NCBI GenBank assembly: GCA_028023455.1 | Contig: JAQFVV010012979.1 | Span: 62,001 to 126,000, forward strand | DNA: 64,000 bases | Direction: 5' to 3' | Origin: Epiperipatus broadwayi | Taxonomy: Eukaryota > Onychophora > Udeonychophora > Euonychophora > Peripatidae | Shown here: positions 35,913 through 48,372 of the stretch, piece after piece | Layout of the letters: the number at the start of each line of letters is the position of its first letter | Position numbering within the stretch: position 1 is the stretch's first letter | Made by a program: the position numbers and the translations under genes | Notes under the pieces: model-generated | Told to the model about the DNA's origin: nothing | What the model saw: the letters and a program-made list of their open reading frames with translations, nothing else | Databases searched by the model: none

Positions 35913-36390
35913 CTAACAAGGCAAAACTCTCCATACAGTAGTGCCACCCTGTGCCAACCAGAGTAATCAATGGATGCCAAAAGGCTGGTGCATAAAATTC
36001 CTATCTAGTGCCTACTCATTTAATATCCCTAGATTAGTTTCTGGCTTGTGGCCTCTGTCAGTAAGGAGCCATGGATCTGAGAGCACTGCACCTAGTTCTT
36101 AGGATGTAATGCAACCCTCCAGCAGCCCTTTTATCTCTACTTAACTACAAAACTATGAGAATGAAATTAAAAACACAATAATATTTTCAATCTAAGCTCA
36201 ATAGCTTATATAGTCATATGGGTCTGAACTAGTCTGGGGATATTGGATGAGTAGGCACTAGATATGGATTTTATGCACAAGCCTTCTGGCATTCATTGAT
36301 TACTCTGGTTGGCACAGGTAGCACTACTGTATGGAGAGTTTTGCCTTGTTCAATAACAATTATGTGCTAGTATAAGAGATGGTGATCATG
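35913..36390. mobile_element. Family A foldback element, copy 2
   Basis: The left arm (35915-36095) and right arm (36225-36390) match copy 1. The right arm here is complete at its outer end (ATTATGTGCTAGTATAAGAG) and truncated at its inner end, beginning near AACTAGTCTGGGG. About 130 bases between the arms (36097-36226) are absent from copies 1 and 3 and may be internal element sequence. Likely duplication: TGATTATATTTT (35901-35912) against TGATTGTATTTT (36391-36402), one mismatch. The left-arm ribozyme core is mutated (CTGACAG). Confidence 0.72.
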
Positions 36391-36402
36391 TGATTGTATT
36401 TT

Positions 36403-37611
36403 TTATTGAATTGTAGTATTTATAATAAAATTTGAAATGATATTGTAATAACTCAGAAGACAATGCTATTAATATTTTGTCTTCCAAACAATATGAAACT
36501 TATCTTAATAGTGAAATGTATTTAAAAATTGTGAAAAAGATGAAAATCACATTAACAACAATGGGTATTGTGATCATTATATGAGCACCCATTAACTGAT
36601 ACTTAAACAAGGCTACCAAGTAATGGTGTAAATGATATTAAAAGTAAACATCACAAATGTAGATTCAAGGTATAATTGCAAGGTTTAGAATCAAATCCTG
36701 ATAAATACAGATCAAGTATTTTATCAAAGTATAAATTGATGTATACAGATCAAAAACATCTATGAACTATAAACCTAAAACTTTATAAATGCAGGCCTGG
36801 TATATTTGCATAATACAGAATTCTATAGGTTGGAAATAATCTATATAATAAAATCCAAAAATATAGATTATGTAATAACTATTAAAAAGTATGAAATCTG
36901 GATATTAAAACAAGAAAAAACTGCAGACATTTTTTATTAACAATATCATAAATGTAAAATAACAAGTTATCAAACACATTTGTGAAAACGTTTTGTTGGG
37001 TAAATGGATATGTTGTTGTTTTAGTATGTTCCAGATGAAACAGATTCCAATTTTTTTTAATATTCATATTATTTTATATGAATATTAATGATACTTATGA
37101 TTATTTCAAAGATTTTATATTATTAAATGTACCTGATGTGTAGTCCTGTTTTTTTAAAGCTTATATTGCTAGAATAAAATTATTTATTAGTTGTTTAATT
37201 CTTTATGAAAAAATTTATTTATATTCATTTAAAATTTTTCCAGATGTTTAATTTTTGGTCGTATGTTGTAAAATAAAAAGATTTTGTTGACTGTGATGTT
37301 ATGCATGAGGAATCTTATGTTTTTATGTCTATGCAGCTCATGAAGGTAATAAATGAATTCTGGGTAATTTGGAACAAAAAATTACGTCATTTTATCTGAT
37401 TGTAAATTTCAAATTTTTTGAAAGGTGATATTGTGAATTTATTGATAATAGAATAAAGAAATCATCTTCTGATCTAACCCTTATTATATAGATCCCAGAA
37501 GGTGCAAATATTTTCTAGAGAAAAAGAAATTAGAACATTTTCTCACTGGAAATGCAATATCATTAAGAAAAAATTGATAATAATACTTGTATAAAGAATA
37601 ATAGAAATATA
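36403..37611. other. No recognised feature
   Basis: AT-rich, non-coding. The 61-codon minus frame at 36882-37067 has no identifiable content. Confidence 0.5.
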
Positions 37612-37937
37612 TATATATTGAGCATTATTATACTTATTATTTAAGTAATACTTTGTGTGCAAATTGAAAATTATAATTGCAAGTTATAATGCTTTAATTG
37701 ACTATTTATTAGTCTGCATTCAGAACAGGTTATATTTACCTATTTAAGAAGGTTTATTTAAACTTATTTGTATCAATAATTTCAATCTCTATGGTCAAGT
37801 TGCAATCTTTAGTGTCTATATAAGTATATCAGACCATAAATAAAGGTGGTATTCCACCTTTATTGTTAAAAGAAGGTTGCCTTGGCAATAGGTTGAGATT
37901 GTTGGGATTGTCTAAGTGTTGACTGGTTTCTAATGGT
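37612..37937 (+). repeat. Dispersed repeat R1, copy 1, ending in a microsatellite
   Basis: It matches 44945-45275 over the whole length: TTATTTAAGTAATA, TAGTCTGCATTCAGAACAGG, TCAATAATTTCAATCTCT, AAAGGTGG, then GATTGT...CTAAGTGTTGAC. It runs straight into the AT array at 37938. I saw no inverted ends and no duplication. Confidence 0.7.

Positions 37938-37991
<54 letters not shown>
37938..37991. repeat. (AT)n microsatellite
   Basis: Fifty-four bases of AT with one phase change at 37960-37961, attached to the end of repeat R1. Confidence 0.95.
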
Positions 37992-37992
<1 letters not shown>

Positions 37993-38131
37993 GAAAAGAT
38001 ATAAACATTGAGATTTCTTGTCCTAATGACAGAAATAATATAATATACATAGAGTTATGCTACCTAAAATTCTCTTTAAATTTTTATTTTGTATTTCAAT
38101 CTTAACTTTTTAATAATAAAGTTATTTCATT

Positions 38132-38325
38132 ATTGAAATTATATATTGGACTATTTCCATCATGCAGATTTAATTGATAAATATCTTTGAAAAATTCAAA
38201 CTTTATTTAAACTTTTTAAATACATTCGACTGTTAGTAATAGCATACCAGCTAATCTATGCACAATGTTTCAAGTGATATTGTTCTCTCTTCTTCAGGTG
38301 TTGCTGACCTGATGATTACCATAAG
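38132..38325. mobile_element. Family C foldback element, left arm
   Basis: ATATTGGACTATTTCCATCA opens the arm and CTTCTTCAGGTGTTGCTG closes it, in the same order as 63478-63640. The inverted right arm is absent. Minus strand: CACCTGAAGAAGAGAG, later TTGAAACATTGTG. Confidence 0.6.
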
Positions 38326-39438
38326 AATTGAACCGGGTACTATTAGATTTATGAATACTGAAATTAAGATCACATTCTAACTGATTAGATAGTCTACCAA
38401 CATATCATTGTATGTGCTGAAAAATATTTTTGCCTTCTTTATGATTTTTAATTTAAATATAGTTATGTATAAAAAACATGTTTTTCCAATTTGAGATCCC
38501 TCTAAAATTAAATAAATTAATGTCTTTATTGAAAACTAAAAGTCAAACCCTCATTAAAAAGTGCAGGGTCTATTGTTTTTTATTTTGAAAACAATTCTGG
38601 AAATATCTACAAAAACAGACTAAGTTTATAAGAAGTAAAATAGTTGGGTAATGGTAGTTACATTTAGTATCAGTGAGAGAAATGTCTGTAATATTATAAG
38701 ATAAATCTGGTGGTAGTAAGCAAAACTGAATAAATAATTTAGTTTAGTATCTGTTGACTAACATTGATAATTGAATAAAAAAATATCTTGAATCCATTAC
38801 AAATGCTCTGTCTCTGAAGTTTCTCACACTATCCTATTCATGGTAATTAAAATATTTGTTTTAGACCTATGATTTAATTAATTAATAATTATTTTTTAAA
38901 TTATTGCAATAAATTTATTTTAATTTTAAATTTAATCTGATTCAAACTATCTCAAAGAAGTTAAAAAATATATTTATACATCTACAGGAATTCACCGAAG
39001 AAATTCATTTATCAGAATTATATTGATTGACATAGCAATAGTTTTATATTCCATTCAAATGTAAGAAAAAGAATAAAGATAATAATATAAGTATTTATTC
39101 AGGATTATTTCAGGTAAGTCAAAATTCACAACTATTATTTTTTCCCTCAAAATATTGCAACGGATGATATTTACCATATTTAAACATCTTGATAGAGCTA
39201 TATAAAGCTAAAAGAAGAAAAGCAAGAGCACTCTAGTAGGTAAATTAAAATTCTGCAGGTAAGGTACATTTTCAAACTATAAAAATGTCTTGAACAATTA
39301 AATAATCGTAAATAACAATCATTTTAATTAAATGTTGTTAAAATTTGCATTAAATTATTTAGAGATAATTAACACCCATATATGTAAAATTTTCTGTTTG
39401 AAAACAGATCTCACAAACAGTAGATCATCTAAGATGTT
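38326..39438. other. No recognised feature
   Basis: AT-rich, non-coding. Confidence 0.5.
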
Positions 39439-39453
39439 AAGTAAAACAACTTT

Positions 39454-39546
39454 TTTCTCATGTGTCATAGCATCAGCTGGGATGCAAACCCAGGACAACT
39501 GCTTGTAAAGCAGCTGTCGCTGACCTCTCGACCACCAATGCTTGAC
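39454..39546 (-). mobile_element. tRNA-Val-like SINE, best tRNA match
   Basis: The perfect duplication AAGTAAAACAACTTT flanks it (39439-39453 and 39547-39561). On the minus strand all four tRNA stems can be drawn: acceptor GCATTGG/CTGATGC, anticodon stem GCTGC/GCAGT with loop TTTACAA (anticodon TAC), and T arm CTGGG-TTTGCAT-CCCAG. GCTGCTTTACAAGCAG and GTCCTGGGTT are close to animal tRNA-Val(UAC). Outside the acceptor, GTCA and TGAC can pair as well. The A tail is short. This is a retroposon, not a functional tRNA gene. Confidence 0.9.
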
Positions 39547-39689
39547 AAGTAAAACAACTTTCTTCTCTTAATATGTTTAAAAAAACAAGTCTTATGCAAA
39601 GTGCTATACCATAGAATGCTATAAATATTTATAGTTACTAATATAAGTAAAAATAATTAAATGGTTAGGTGCTTGGGATGTCAAATAAC

Positions 39690-39772
39690 ATTAAAGTAAC
39701 AGAGTAATAGATTGAGCTCAGTCAGTGAATCCTGGGTTTATTATTCTAACCACTGAACAACTGTTACTAATA
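39690..39772 (-). mobile_element. tRNA-like SINE remnant with a good A box
   Basis: On the minus strand GTTCAGTGGTTAGAAT is a strong A-box match, followed by CCCAGGATTCACTGA. The B box is weak and neither tail nor duplication was found. Confidence 0.35.
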
Positions 39773-39885
39773 TTATTTATTACTATCACTGAATACTTAT
39801 CAATTATTCTCTAAATAATCTTAAACTAACTGCAAAGTCAGACTTTCTCAAGTCTTTTCACAGAACACTGGTGGATAAACAATAT

Positions 39886-40065
39886 GGGGTTTGATGCAAT
39901 TGTTAGAGCATCTGATGTGGGATCAGAAGGTCCCAGGATTGATTCTGACACTTCCAGTTCTGGTGCTCAAACTTCTAGCCTTTTACCATGCATAGTTTGG
40001 CATAGTTGATATAGCACCCAACTTGTGATCAGGAGATTCCAGGATTGATTCTGGCACTCAAACTT
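39886..40065 (+). mobile_element. tRNA-Pro-like SINE, two tRNA-like segments
   Basis: 39886-39957: D arm GATGCAATTGTTAGAGCATC, anticodon stem TCTGA/TCAGA with loop TGTGGGA (anticodon TGG) and AGGTCCCAGGATTGATTC resemble tRNA-Pro(UGG). A second, shorter tRNA-like segment follows at about 39995-40060 with CCAGGATTGATTCTGGCACT. The whole looks like a dimeric or tandem tRNA-derived SINE. No poly(A) or duplication was found. Confidence 0.5.
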
Positions 40066-40420
40066 CTTATCAACTCCTGACCAATAAAGACCACCATTTT
40101 TTTTACTGATAAATGATGATGTCTAACATCTTTGTTTTGAATATGGTCTCATTTTTTTAATATTTACAGAAACAAAATGTGAACATTTAAAATCTATTTC
40201 AGTAGTAAACAAAAATATCTATCTAATAAAATCAAATTTATTATTTTCTGATAAGTAATAATTATTTTATCATATATTTTACATTGACGTGTGAGACAAA
40301 GAAAACTGTCTGATAAAGCAAAATATGATAGGGCTTTCTTTTTCATTTTACTCTCTAGCTAAAAGTAACAGAATATTCATTATTAAATAATAATTAAATG
40401 ATTATTTGGGTTGGCATTGG

Positions 40421-40497
40421 ATCACTTGCCCAGTTTCTTGGACATGAGATCTCAACCATTTGAAAAATATTTCTGGATTCAAATCCCAATTCATGAA
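40421..40497 (+). mobile_element. Possible tRNA-like SINE remnant
   Basis: GGTTGGCATTGGATCAC and, 60 bases on, CTGGATTCAAATCCC give a plausible spacing of A and B boxes. The stems in between are not convincing. Confidence 0.25.
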
Positions 40498-40614
40498 TAT
40501 ATTTTCACTAAGTAATAACACTAGTTTATATTGTTTACTATTTTCTAACAATATATGTTATAGTATTTTATGTATATAATTTAATTTATTACTTGGAATT
40601 TAGATGTAATATAG

Positions 40615-41032
40615 CAGGGGTGTCCAACAAGTCGATCATGATCCACCGGTCGATCGCAAAGCCATTTTTGGTCGATCGCGAGGCCAATCTGGGAAGAGCT
40701 ATCGGGTAATGAGTGAAACAAATTAAGTCAAGATTTTCAAGTTTTTTTGTTATTTTTGTTTTTGTTCTAATTTTTTTTTTCAATTCTAGATAAGTGAAGT
40801 CCACTAAGCCGATCATTATTGAAAATAATATTTTAAATCTTGATTTAATGTAGCTAATTTGAATTAATAAATATTGTTGCTTTAATTCCCTGCACATGAG
40901 TTTTTGGCCCGTTAAATAATTGTTATTTTTTACTAGGTAGATATATAAAAATAATCCTTTGACAATAAGTCGGTCGCAACACATTTTTAAAATAAAAAGT
41001 AGATTTTATGAACACAAATTTGGCCACCCCTG
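40615..41032. mobile_element. Non-autonomous hAT element, 418 bp
   Basis: Termini CAGGGGTGTCCAA and, inverted, CAGGGGTGGCCAA, with an exact 8-bp duplication TAATATAG (40607-40614 and 41033-41040). Just inside the left end GTCGATC-type words recur (40630-40680), forming subterminal repeats such as hAT transposases bind. The 131-codon minus frame 40589-40984 spans the element but shows no transposase motif and starts beyond the RT-like ends, so I do not call it a gene. The exact duplication suggests a fairly recent insertion. It landed at the edge of a repeat S copy. Confidence 0.93.
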
Positions 41033-41345
41033 TAATATAGTATGTAATATTGTCATTAACAAGGGATTTGAGCATTTCATCATCAGATTTTCAATGATAT
41101 GGATGTCTGAAGAGAAGAGTTGGAAGGTAATAAATAAGATTAAACCATATCCATCAAAGGTTAAAGAATTGCTATCTTAATATAAAATGAACATTGATTA
41201 TATATATATATGTGGGACATGACCAACTGATCAGTGCTAGTTTAGCTTGAAATATGTATATTGGAGATTATTTATCTTTTTCACATGTGTGTGGTCATGT
41301 TATCGGTTTTATGAGATAGAATGGATAGAGAAAAAAACTTGAAAG
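41033..41345 (+). mobile_element. Repeat family S, solo copy beside the hAT element
   Basis: CATCATCAGATTTTCAATG, GAAGAGTTGGA-like text, TGCTATCTTAATATAAA, GACCAACTGATCAGTGCTAG and ATATGTATATTGGAGATTAT follow the array units at 46.8-48.4 kb. The hAT insertion cut off whatever lay further 5'. Confidence 0.65.
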
Positions 41346-43844
41346 TTTGTTATATAGAGAAAAAGTTAGTTTATATAACCTCGTATATATCTCTACACAT
41401 ATTACACCTACACACACACACGTGGAAACATTAGCGCACTCTTCTTACTTATTGACAAGGTCATCAAAGATCATCATTGATATTTGTTACTGTAACTACT
41501 AATAGTTTTGTTTTGAAATTTGAATACAAATTTTGTTTTGAGAGTGATTTTTCCATAAAGAAAACTAAATATAAATATTATAGCTTATTTTTCATATAAG
41601 TAAGATTGTTGTCCAATTTACAGTATCCACATGCATTTGTACGATTTATTTCTTATTTAAACTTAAGTCTGAACTCTGTATTATAAACTGATTTAGTTAC
41701 AACTGCCCTTATAAATATTTACACTATCTTGTTAAAAGCTCTATTGTTAACAATATTGACTTTGATTGTGAAAATTTTCTAAGCTTATTTCCCCTATACT
41801 GTCATAACATTTTTTTTATTTCCATGATTTGATGTGCAATTTGAATCATTTGAACAATTTTCCAATTCATTCATGTCAATCATTTTTTCTTTTAGAAATA
41901 GCATCTGTAATGTAGCGACCTCTATTAATAATTTAAATTAGTTGAAAGGATAACTAATCTTTGAATTCGTTGAGAGAAATAATGAAATTAATATTATTTG
42001 CATTATTTATTAGATTTCAATCATTTTTTATTTTTTAAAAAAAATTACTACAAGCTTATATATGAAAATGATAAATACTATCATTTATAGTTTACAAGCT
42101 ATTGATAAAAAAAAAAAAAAAAAGCATTCTATTGGTAGATAAAACTTTGTTTGTGTTGAAAACAATCTATTAAAAATATTTAATATCAAAAACGATTTGG
42201 CCAGAGCTCATTTTGTCTGTCTTGTTTATAAGTATTTGCTGAAGAACAAATTTGTTGTTCCCAAAAAATCTATGATTATAAGTACTATGATTAATTATTG
42301 AAAAAAAAAAAAAACATTTATATTGAGTATAGTGTTCATTTGAATTCTTTAATAATTATTACTGTGAGAACTCCTTTCGTATTACAGCAAGTAAACAAAT
42401 AATAAACATTTGTAGGTATATATAACAACTATTTCCTAGAGAACATTTATAATAGAAATATACGAAATACAAAATAACAATAAACCAATTTTTGTATAGA
42501 AATTGCTTTTGTGATAAATTCCATTGCCTTTCATATAAAGTGTAATTAATTACCTATTTCAAATTTATCTTCACTAACAAATATGATTATAATAATTACA
42601 ATTTAAGTTTGAAAGAAGAAAGATTATATGTAAGCAAATATTAAATAATTATAAACTAAATCATTTTGTGACTCGATATTTAATTTTGATATATATATAT
42701 TAAATGTATATATATATTTGAACCTAAATATATACATTTAAAAATCTTATATCTAGCTTTATAAGACATGATATTTAATTTCAATATATATATATTAAAA
42801 AATATATATTTATATAATTTCATTTTAGAGCTAGGTATATAGATTTAAAAACATTATAGTCTCCTGTATTTGTTACTATTTACTTCCATGGCTTTTCAAA
42901 GATATCTGAAATGATGAATATTAGCGAATTCAATATAATATACATGTTTGATATACATACACCTATAAAACAATTTGATTTCTAAAATGTACACAGTTAC
43001 ACATCAAAAATAATTAATAAAAAATTGCATAATACATTAAAAAAAAGAGAAACTACGTTCAGTAATAAAATCTCGACAGACTAATTGAATTCTCAAAATA
43101 AATAAATGGCTGATGAATTGATTTAATGATGTTGTTTATGTACGTAAGTATATATTTAAATATGTGAAGTCAAATTTACAAAATTCTATATATTTTTTAA
43201 AACCAAAATATTTAGAATGAATTTATGAATCAATAATAAGCTGTAATAACAAAAAAGAAAAAGTAAACTAAATGAGTTAAATGAAAACAATTAATATTGT
43301 CAAATAGTGCTAAATTATAAAAATATCTTATTAATTAATTATTTAATTAATAACAACAATAATAATAACAACAATGATAAAACAAAATAACAAATATAAC
43401 AAAAAAATACATTCAGAAAACAAACAACAATATAATAATTAAATTGAATTATATTTAGAAATAATCATCAATTATTCCTCCTCCTTAAGCAATGATGATT
43501 AGAAATAAATATATCAAAATTATTTTCAGGAACTGTTGAAAACTTTTATGGATGCTTGATCATGTAGGATATAAACAGGCTATATCTAATTATTGTGTAT
43601 ATTTGCAGAAATGAACATCTATTAAAAATAAAATATTTAATTTGCTTATTCACAAATATATAAATAATTAGATTTTAAAAATATTGGCATATCTCTATAA
43701 AAAAAAAATTTGAATGAGGAGAAAGCTGATATTTTTTCCAAAAGAAATATGATTAGTATATGACAATTATGTTTGGAAATTAAACACACACACACATATT
43801 ATCAATAAAGCAAGTCATATATAACGTGACCTTGCAGTATTTTG
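41346..43844. other. Long AT-rich stretch without recognised genes
   Basis: Around 42676-42830 the block GATATTTAATTTTGATATATATATATTAAA occurs twice in slightly different form. A runs lie near 42106-42123 and 42301-42315. Nothing codes. Confidence 0.5.
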
Positions 43845-43922
43845 GATAGAGATTTTAAATATTTTCTCTTACCGCACTTATCAATTAAGAGCTTGTTTGA
43901 GCTATTGGTACGCTCTCTGTAT

Positions 43923-43963
<41 letters not shown>
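43845..43963. mobile_element. Family B single arm ending in (AT)n(GT)n
   Basis: GATAGAGATTTTAAATATTT, TTTCTCTTACCGCACTTATC and GAGCTATTGGTACGCTC follow the right arm of the 23.3-kb element. The arm ends in a microsatellite, AT at 43923-43941 then GT at 43942-43963. Confidence 0.55.
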
Positions 43964-44570
43964 AAATACTGAAAGTTTATTGAGATTTTCCATTATTTTC
44001 TTTACTTAAAGTTCATTTAATATATATTTAAAAAACAATCATAAACTAAAATCATTTCATCCAATAACAGCTTTTGCATTGATATTTATAAGCCAAAAAC
44101 AGAAATCATACTGTAGATTTAAATAAAGGAGATGGTTCAAGCCTCAATGTTTTATATGTGTGAACATTTAAAGTAATATGACTTTCAAATACTTTCATAA
44201 GTGAACAATCCTGTTTCATAAAGAATTATGAGATTTTAAAATTCACACATATAAAGTACTAATATTTGAACTCCCTTCCTTATTTAAAACTACAGTAAAA
44301 GCTGGAAGTAATTCCCACTTTTGTTTTATAGGAATCCGACTAATGCAAATACTGTTTCTTGATAATGTGATTTCAGTTTACCAATTAAGCTTCTGATTGG
44401 CTGCTTGCTTAAAAACGACAAAAGATCTCATCAAACTTTTTAAAGTTTACATTTTTAAAGTTCATGGAAACTTTATATTATATATATATAATAGAGTGTT
44501 TACCTTTTTTAAATGTCTACATATTTATGTGTTTCAAATAGATGCGGAAAAAAGTAAGTTTTAAGGGTTG
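43964..44570. other. No recognised feature
   Basis: AT-rich, with an AT run at 44480-44490. Confidence 0.5.
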
Positions 44571-44810
<240 letters not shown>

Positions 44811-45275
44811 ACATAAAGGTGGGTTTCCATCTTTATTGTTAAGAGAAAATTGCTTTGACAACAGTCTGAGATTGTTGATTGTTATTGATATTGGAATTGT
44901 CTAAGTGTTGACTGATTTTTAATGGTTATTTATAAACCCATTTAGCCTTGAACATTTTTTACACTTATTATTTAAGTAATATTATGGGTGCAATTTGAAA
45001 ATTATAATTGCAGTTTGTAGTGTTATAATTGGCTATTTATTAGTCTGCATTCAGAACAGGTTTTATATACCTGTTAAAGGAAATTTATTTAAACTTCTTT
45101 ATATCAATAATTTCAATCTCTGGTCAAGTTGTAGTCTTTAGTGTCTATATAAATGTATTGGTCCATACATAAAGGTGAGATTTCACATAAAAAGAGTTTG
45201 CCTTGACAATAGATTGAGATTGTTGATTGTTACTGATATTAGGATTGCCTAAGTGTTGACAAATTTCTATAAATT
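44811..45275 (+). repeat. Dispersed repeat R1: partial copy followed by full copy
   Basis: 44811-44940 corresponds to the last third of the unit (AAAGGTGGGTTTCC...CTAAGTGTTGACTGATTT). 44945-45275 is a complete unit matching 37612-37937. The two are in direct orientation, so this is a short tandem array between the two (ATCT)n blocks. Confidence 0.7.
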
Positions 45276-45335
45276 TACTTATATATATCTGTGGTAAACA
45301 TTCAAAGTGTATTTTCAACCACTGATCTATAAAAC

Positions 45336-45694
<359 letters not shown>

Positions 45695-46185
45695 TGTTTG
45701 TTTAGTCAATGGATGACAAGTTATTTATTGAGAAAATTAGGATGCAGAGAAGATATGAACTTAGAAGTACAGAAATTATGAAAGATGTGTGGCAAATATC
45801 TACCAAATAAAGGAAATAAGAAGAAAAAAAGGGCAGATTGTAAAAAAAAAAATCCAAGGATTTATGAACATTGAATATGATACTGCAAGAAAAACAAATT
45901 TTTGGAAATATTTGCTGTGAGGATTTTCTAGCAGTTGTGTGATTGATGTGACTAATTGTATATAAAACAAAGAATTATAATGAATAAATACTTTATAATT
46001 TCAGTTTGGAAACTATTGAGTAAATATATGAATCTTAATGATAAAATAATTCACTAAAATAAACATTGTGCTATAAATAAAATAAATGCTTATTTACATA
46101 TGTTTAAGTTTCATTTGAGAGTGATGTTTAGTAGATTCTAGATAATTTCATCAACGTCATTCATTCAGACATCGTAAACAGTAAT
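45695..46185. other. No recognised feature
   Basis: AT-rich, non-coding. Confidence 0.5.
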
Positions 46186-46392
46186 TTAAAGTGAGTGGTC
46201 TATCCTCATGCTTTTATTTCCAGTACTTAAGATTTGCCCATATATAAGCATTTGGGTTAGAAAGAATAAGTAGATTCATTTTATTCTTTTATAAATACTA
46301 TATCTTGTGTTGGGAGTGAAAGTATTCATTTATTATTAACACTCGTAAAAAGTGCATGCACAATAGCTTGAAAGGCTGATCTTTAATGTGTT
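46186..46392. mobile_element. Foldback MITE, family E, copy 2
   Basis: The loop GCCCATATATAAGCATTTGG and the sequence after it match 19075-19286. The left arm is more diverged than in copy 1. Confidence 0.55.
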
Positions 46393-46558
46393 AAAATATA
46401 TTTTGTGAACTCTTTAATTGAGGTGCTTAAAAAAAACATATCAAATTATCACTGGCCTTCTGAAATAAACTTAAGCATGCAGATATAATTATTGTGCTAT
46501 ATGTATTACATATTAATGTAAAATAATACTCATACAGAATTTAAATATAAAATTTTAA

Positions 46559-46584
46559 TAATATATATATATATATATATATAT
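46559..46584. repeat. (AT)n microsatellite
   Basis: Thirteen AT units. Confidence 0.9.
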
Positions 46585-46782
46585 CACAAACAAGCATTTA
46601 CAGTGCTAACATCTTCATTAAAAATTCATTGCTTGTAGCAGATATTGTAATCTTCCAGAAATATGAAGGAAACTAAAGAGATATCTCTTTTATCTTTAAA
46701 AAATATGTTTGTCATTTACTGGTATTCTTTTAAACAGTTGGAAGAAATTCATCTCAAAGCATTATATGTATATTTAGAAGAG

Positions 46783-48372
46783 ATTTAAACTCAGACTTTT
46801 AAGCTCCCTATATCTAGCCCTCCATCTTATACAATTGATATACATGACCACAAACATATGAAAAAAGACAAATGATCACCAATATACATATTTCATGCTG
46901 AACCAGCACTCATCAGTTGGTTCAGATCATCATCTCCCATACACATACATAATCAGTGCTTAATTTGTATTAAGATAGCAAATCTTCAAACTTTAATGGA
47001 TAGGGTTTAATCTTATCACCTTTCAACTCTTCAGCCATCCATAATTGGAAATCTTATGATGGAATGCCGAAAGCCCTTGTTGATGCCAATATTATTGTCA
47101 TATCCATGTTGACTTTAAATCACTTTGACCTCTCATGTATAGGACTTTAATATGTTCATTTAAAAACACAGAAGATGAATGAGCAGAATACAGGTTGAAT
47201 ATGTAATATTTAAATACAAGTATATTATATATACTGAATTTAATGTAAAAGGGATTTGAACTCAGACATTTATGCTCCCTACATTTTTCCACTCCATATT
47301 ATACAACCAGTACACATGACCACATAGTGTAAAAAAGAAAAATGATATCCAATATACATATTTCATGCTGAACTAGTACTCATCAGTTGGTCCATATCAT
47401 TATCTCCCATGCACATATAATCAGTGCTCAGTTTATATTAAGATAGCAAACCTTCAAATTTTAATGGATAGATTTCAATATTCTCCACTCTCTAACTCTT
47501 CAGCCATCCCTATCATTTTAAAATCTGATGATGGAATGCTCAAACCTCTTGTTGATGCCAGTATTATTGTCATATGCATGTTGACTTTAAATTACTCTGA
47601 TCTCTTATGTATATGATCTTAATATATTCATTTAAAGACACAGAAGAAGGATGGGCAGAATACAGGCTGAATATGTAATATTTAAATACAAGTATATTAT
47701 CTATACTGAATTTAATGTAATTAGAAGGGATTTGAACTCAGATCTTCAAGCTAGCTGCATCTATTGACTCTATATTATACAATCAATATACATAACCACA
47801 TAATGTGAAAAAATGAACTCCAATATACATATTGGGCTGAACCAAATGTGTGGAGTAGATAGATATAGGGAACTTAAAAGTCTGAGTTTATATCTCTTTA
47901 ATTACATTAAGTTCAATATACAAAATATACTTGTATTTAAATATTACATATTCAGCCTGCATTCTGCCATTTATCTCCTGTGTATTTAAATGGACATATT
48001 AAGGTCCTATATGTGACAGGTCAGAGTGTCTTGAAGTTATTGATATGACAATAATATTGGCATCAACAAGGGCTTTAATAATTCTATCATCAGATTTTTA
48101 ATATGAATGGCTGAAGAGTTGAGGATGGAGAACATTGAAGCCTATCCATTAAAGTTTGAAGATTTGCTATCTTAATATAAACTGAGGACTGATAATATAT
48201 ATGTGAGGGAGATAATGATCATGGACTAACTGATGTGTGCTGGCACAGCCAAAATACATATATTGGATATAATTTGTTTTTTTTACATGTATGTGGTCAT
48301 GTGTATCAGTTGAATAAGACATAGTGGATAGATATAGGAAGCTTAAAAGTCTGAGTTTAAATCCCTTCTATT
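46783..48372. repeat. Direct and inverted array of repeat family S
   Basis: Two full units in minus orientation (46783-47248 and 47249-47729), a third fragment (47730-47840), then a unit in plus orientation (47843-48372). Each minus unit opens with GGGATTTGAACTCAGA, the complement of a B-box-like TCTGAGTTCAAATCCC, so the unit probably derives from a tRNA-related SINE. Unit landmarks on the plus strand are GGCATCAACAAG, CATCATCAGATTTT, TGCTATCTTAATATAAACTG, TGATGAGTGCTGGTTCAGCA and GTGGTCATGTGTAT. Units are about 80-85% alike by eye. The inverted junction near 47840 could form a large hairpin. Confidence 0.75.

Noticed and set aside
40589-40984. 131-codon minus-strand frame across the hAT element as a transposase
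   Set aside because: No hAT dimerisation or zinc-finger motif is seen, and the frame begins outside the element's own structure.
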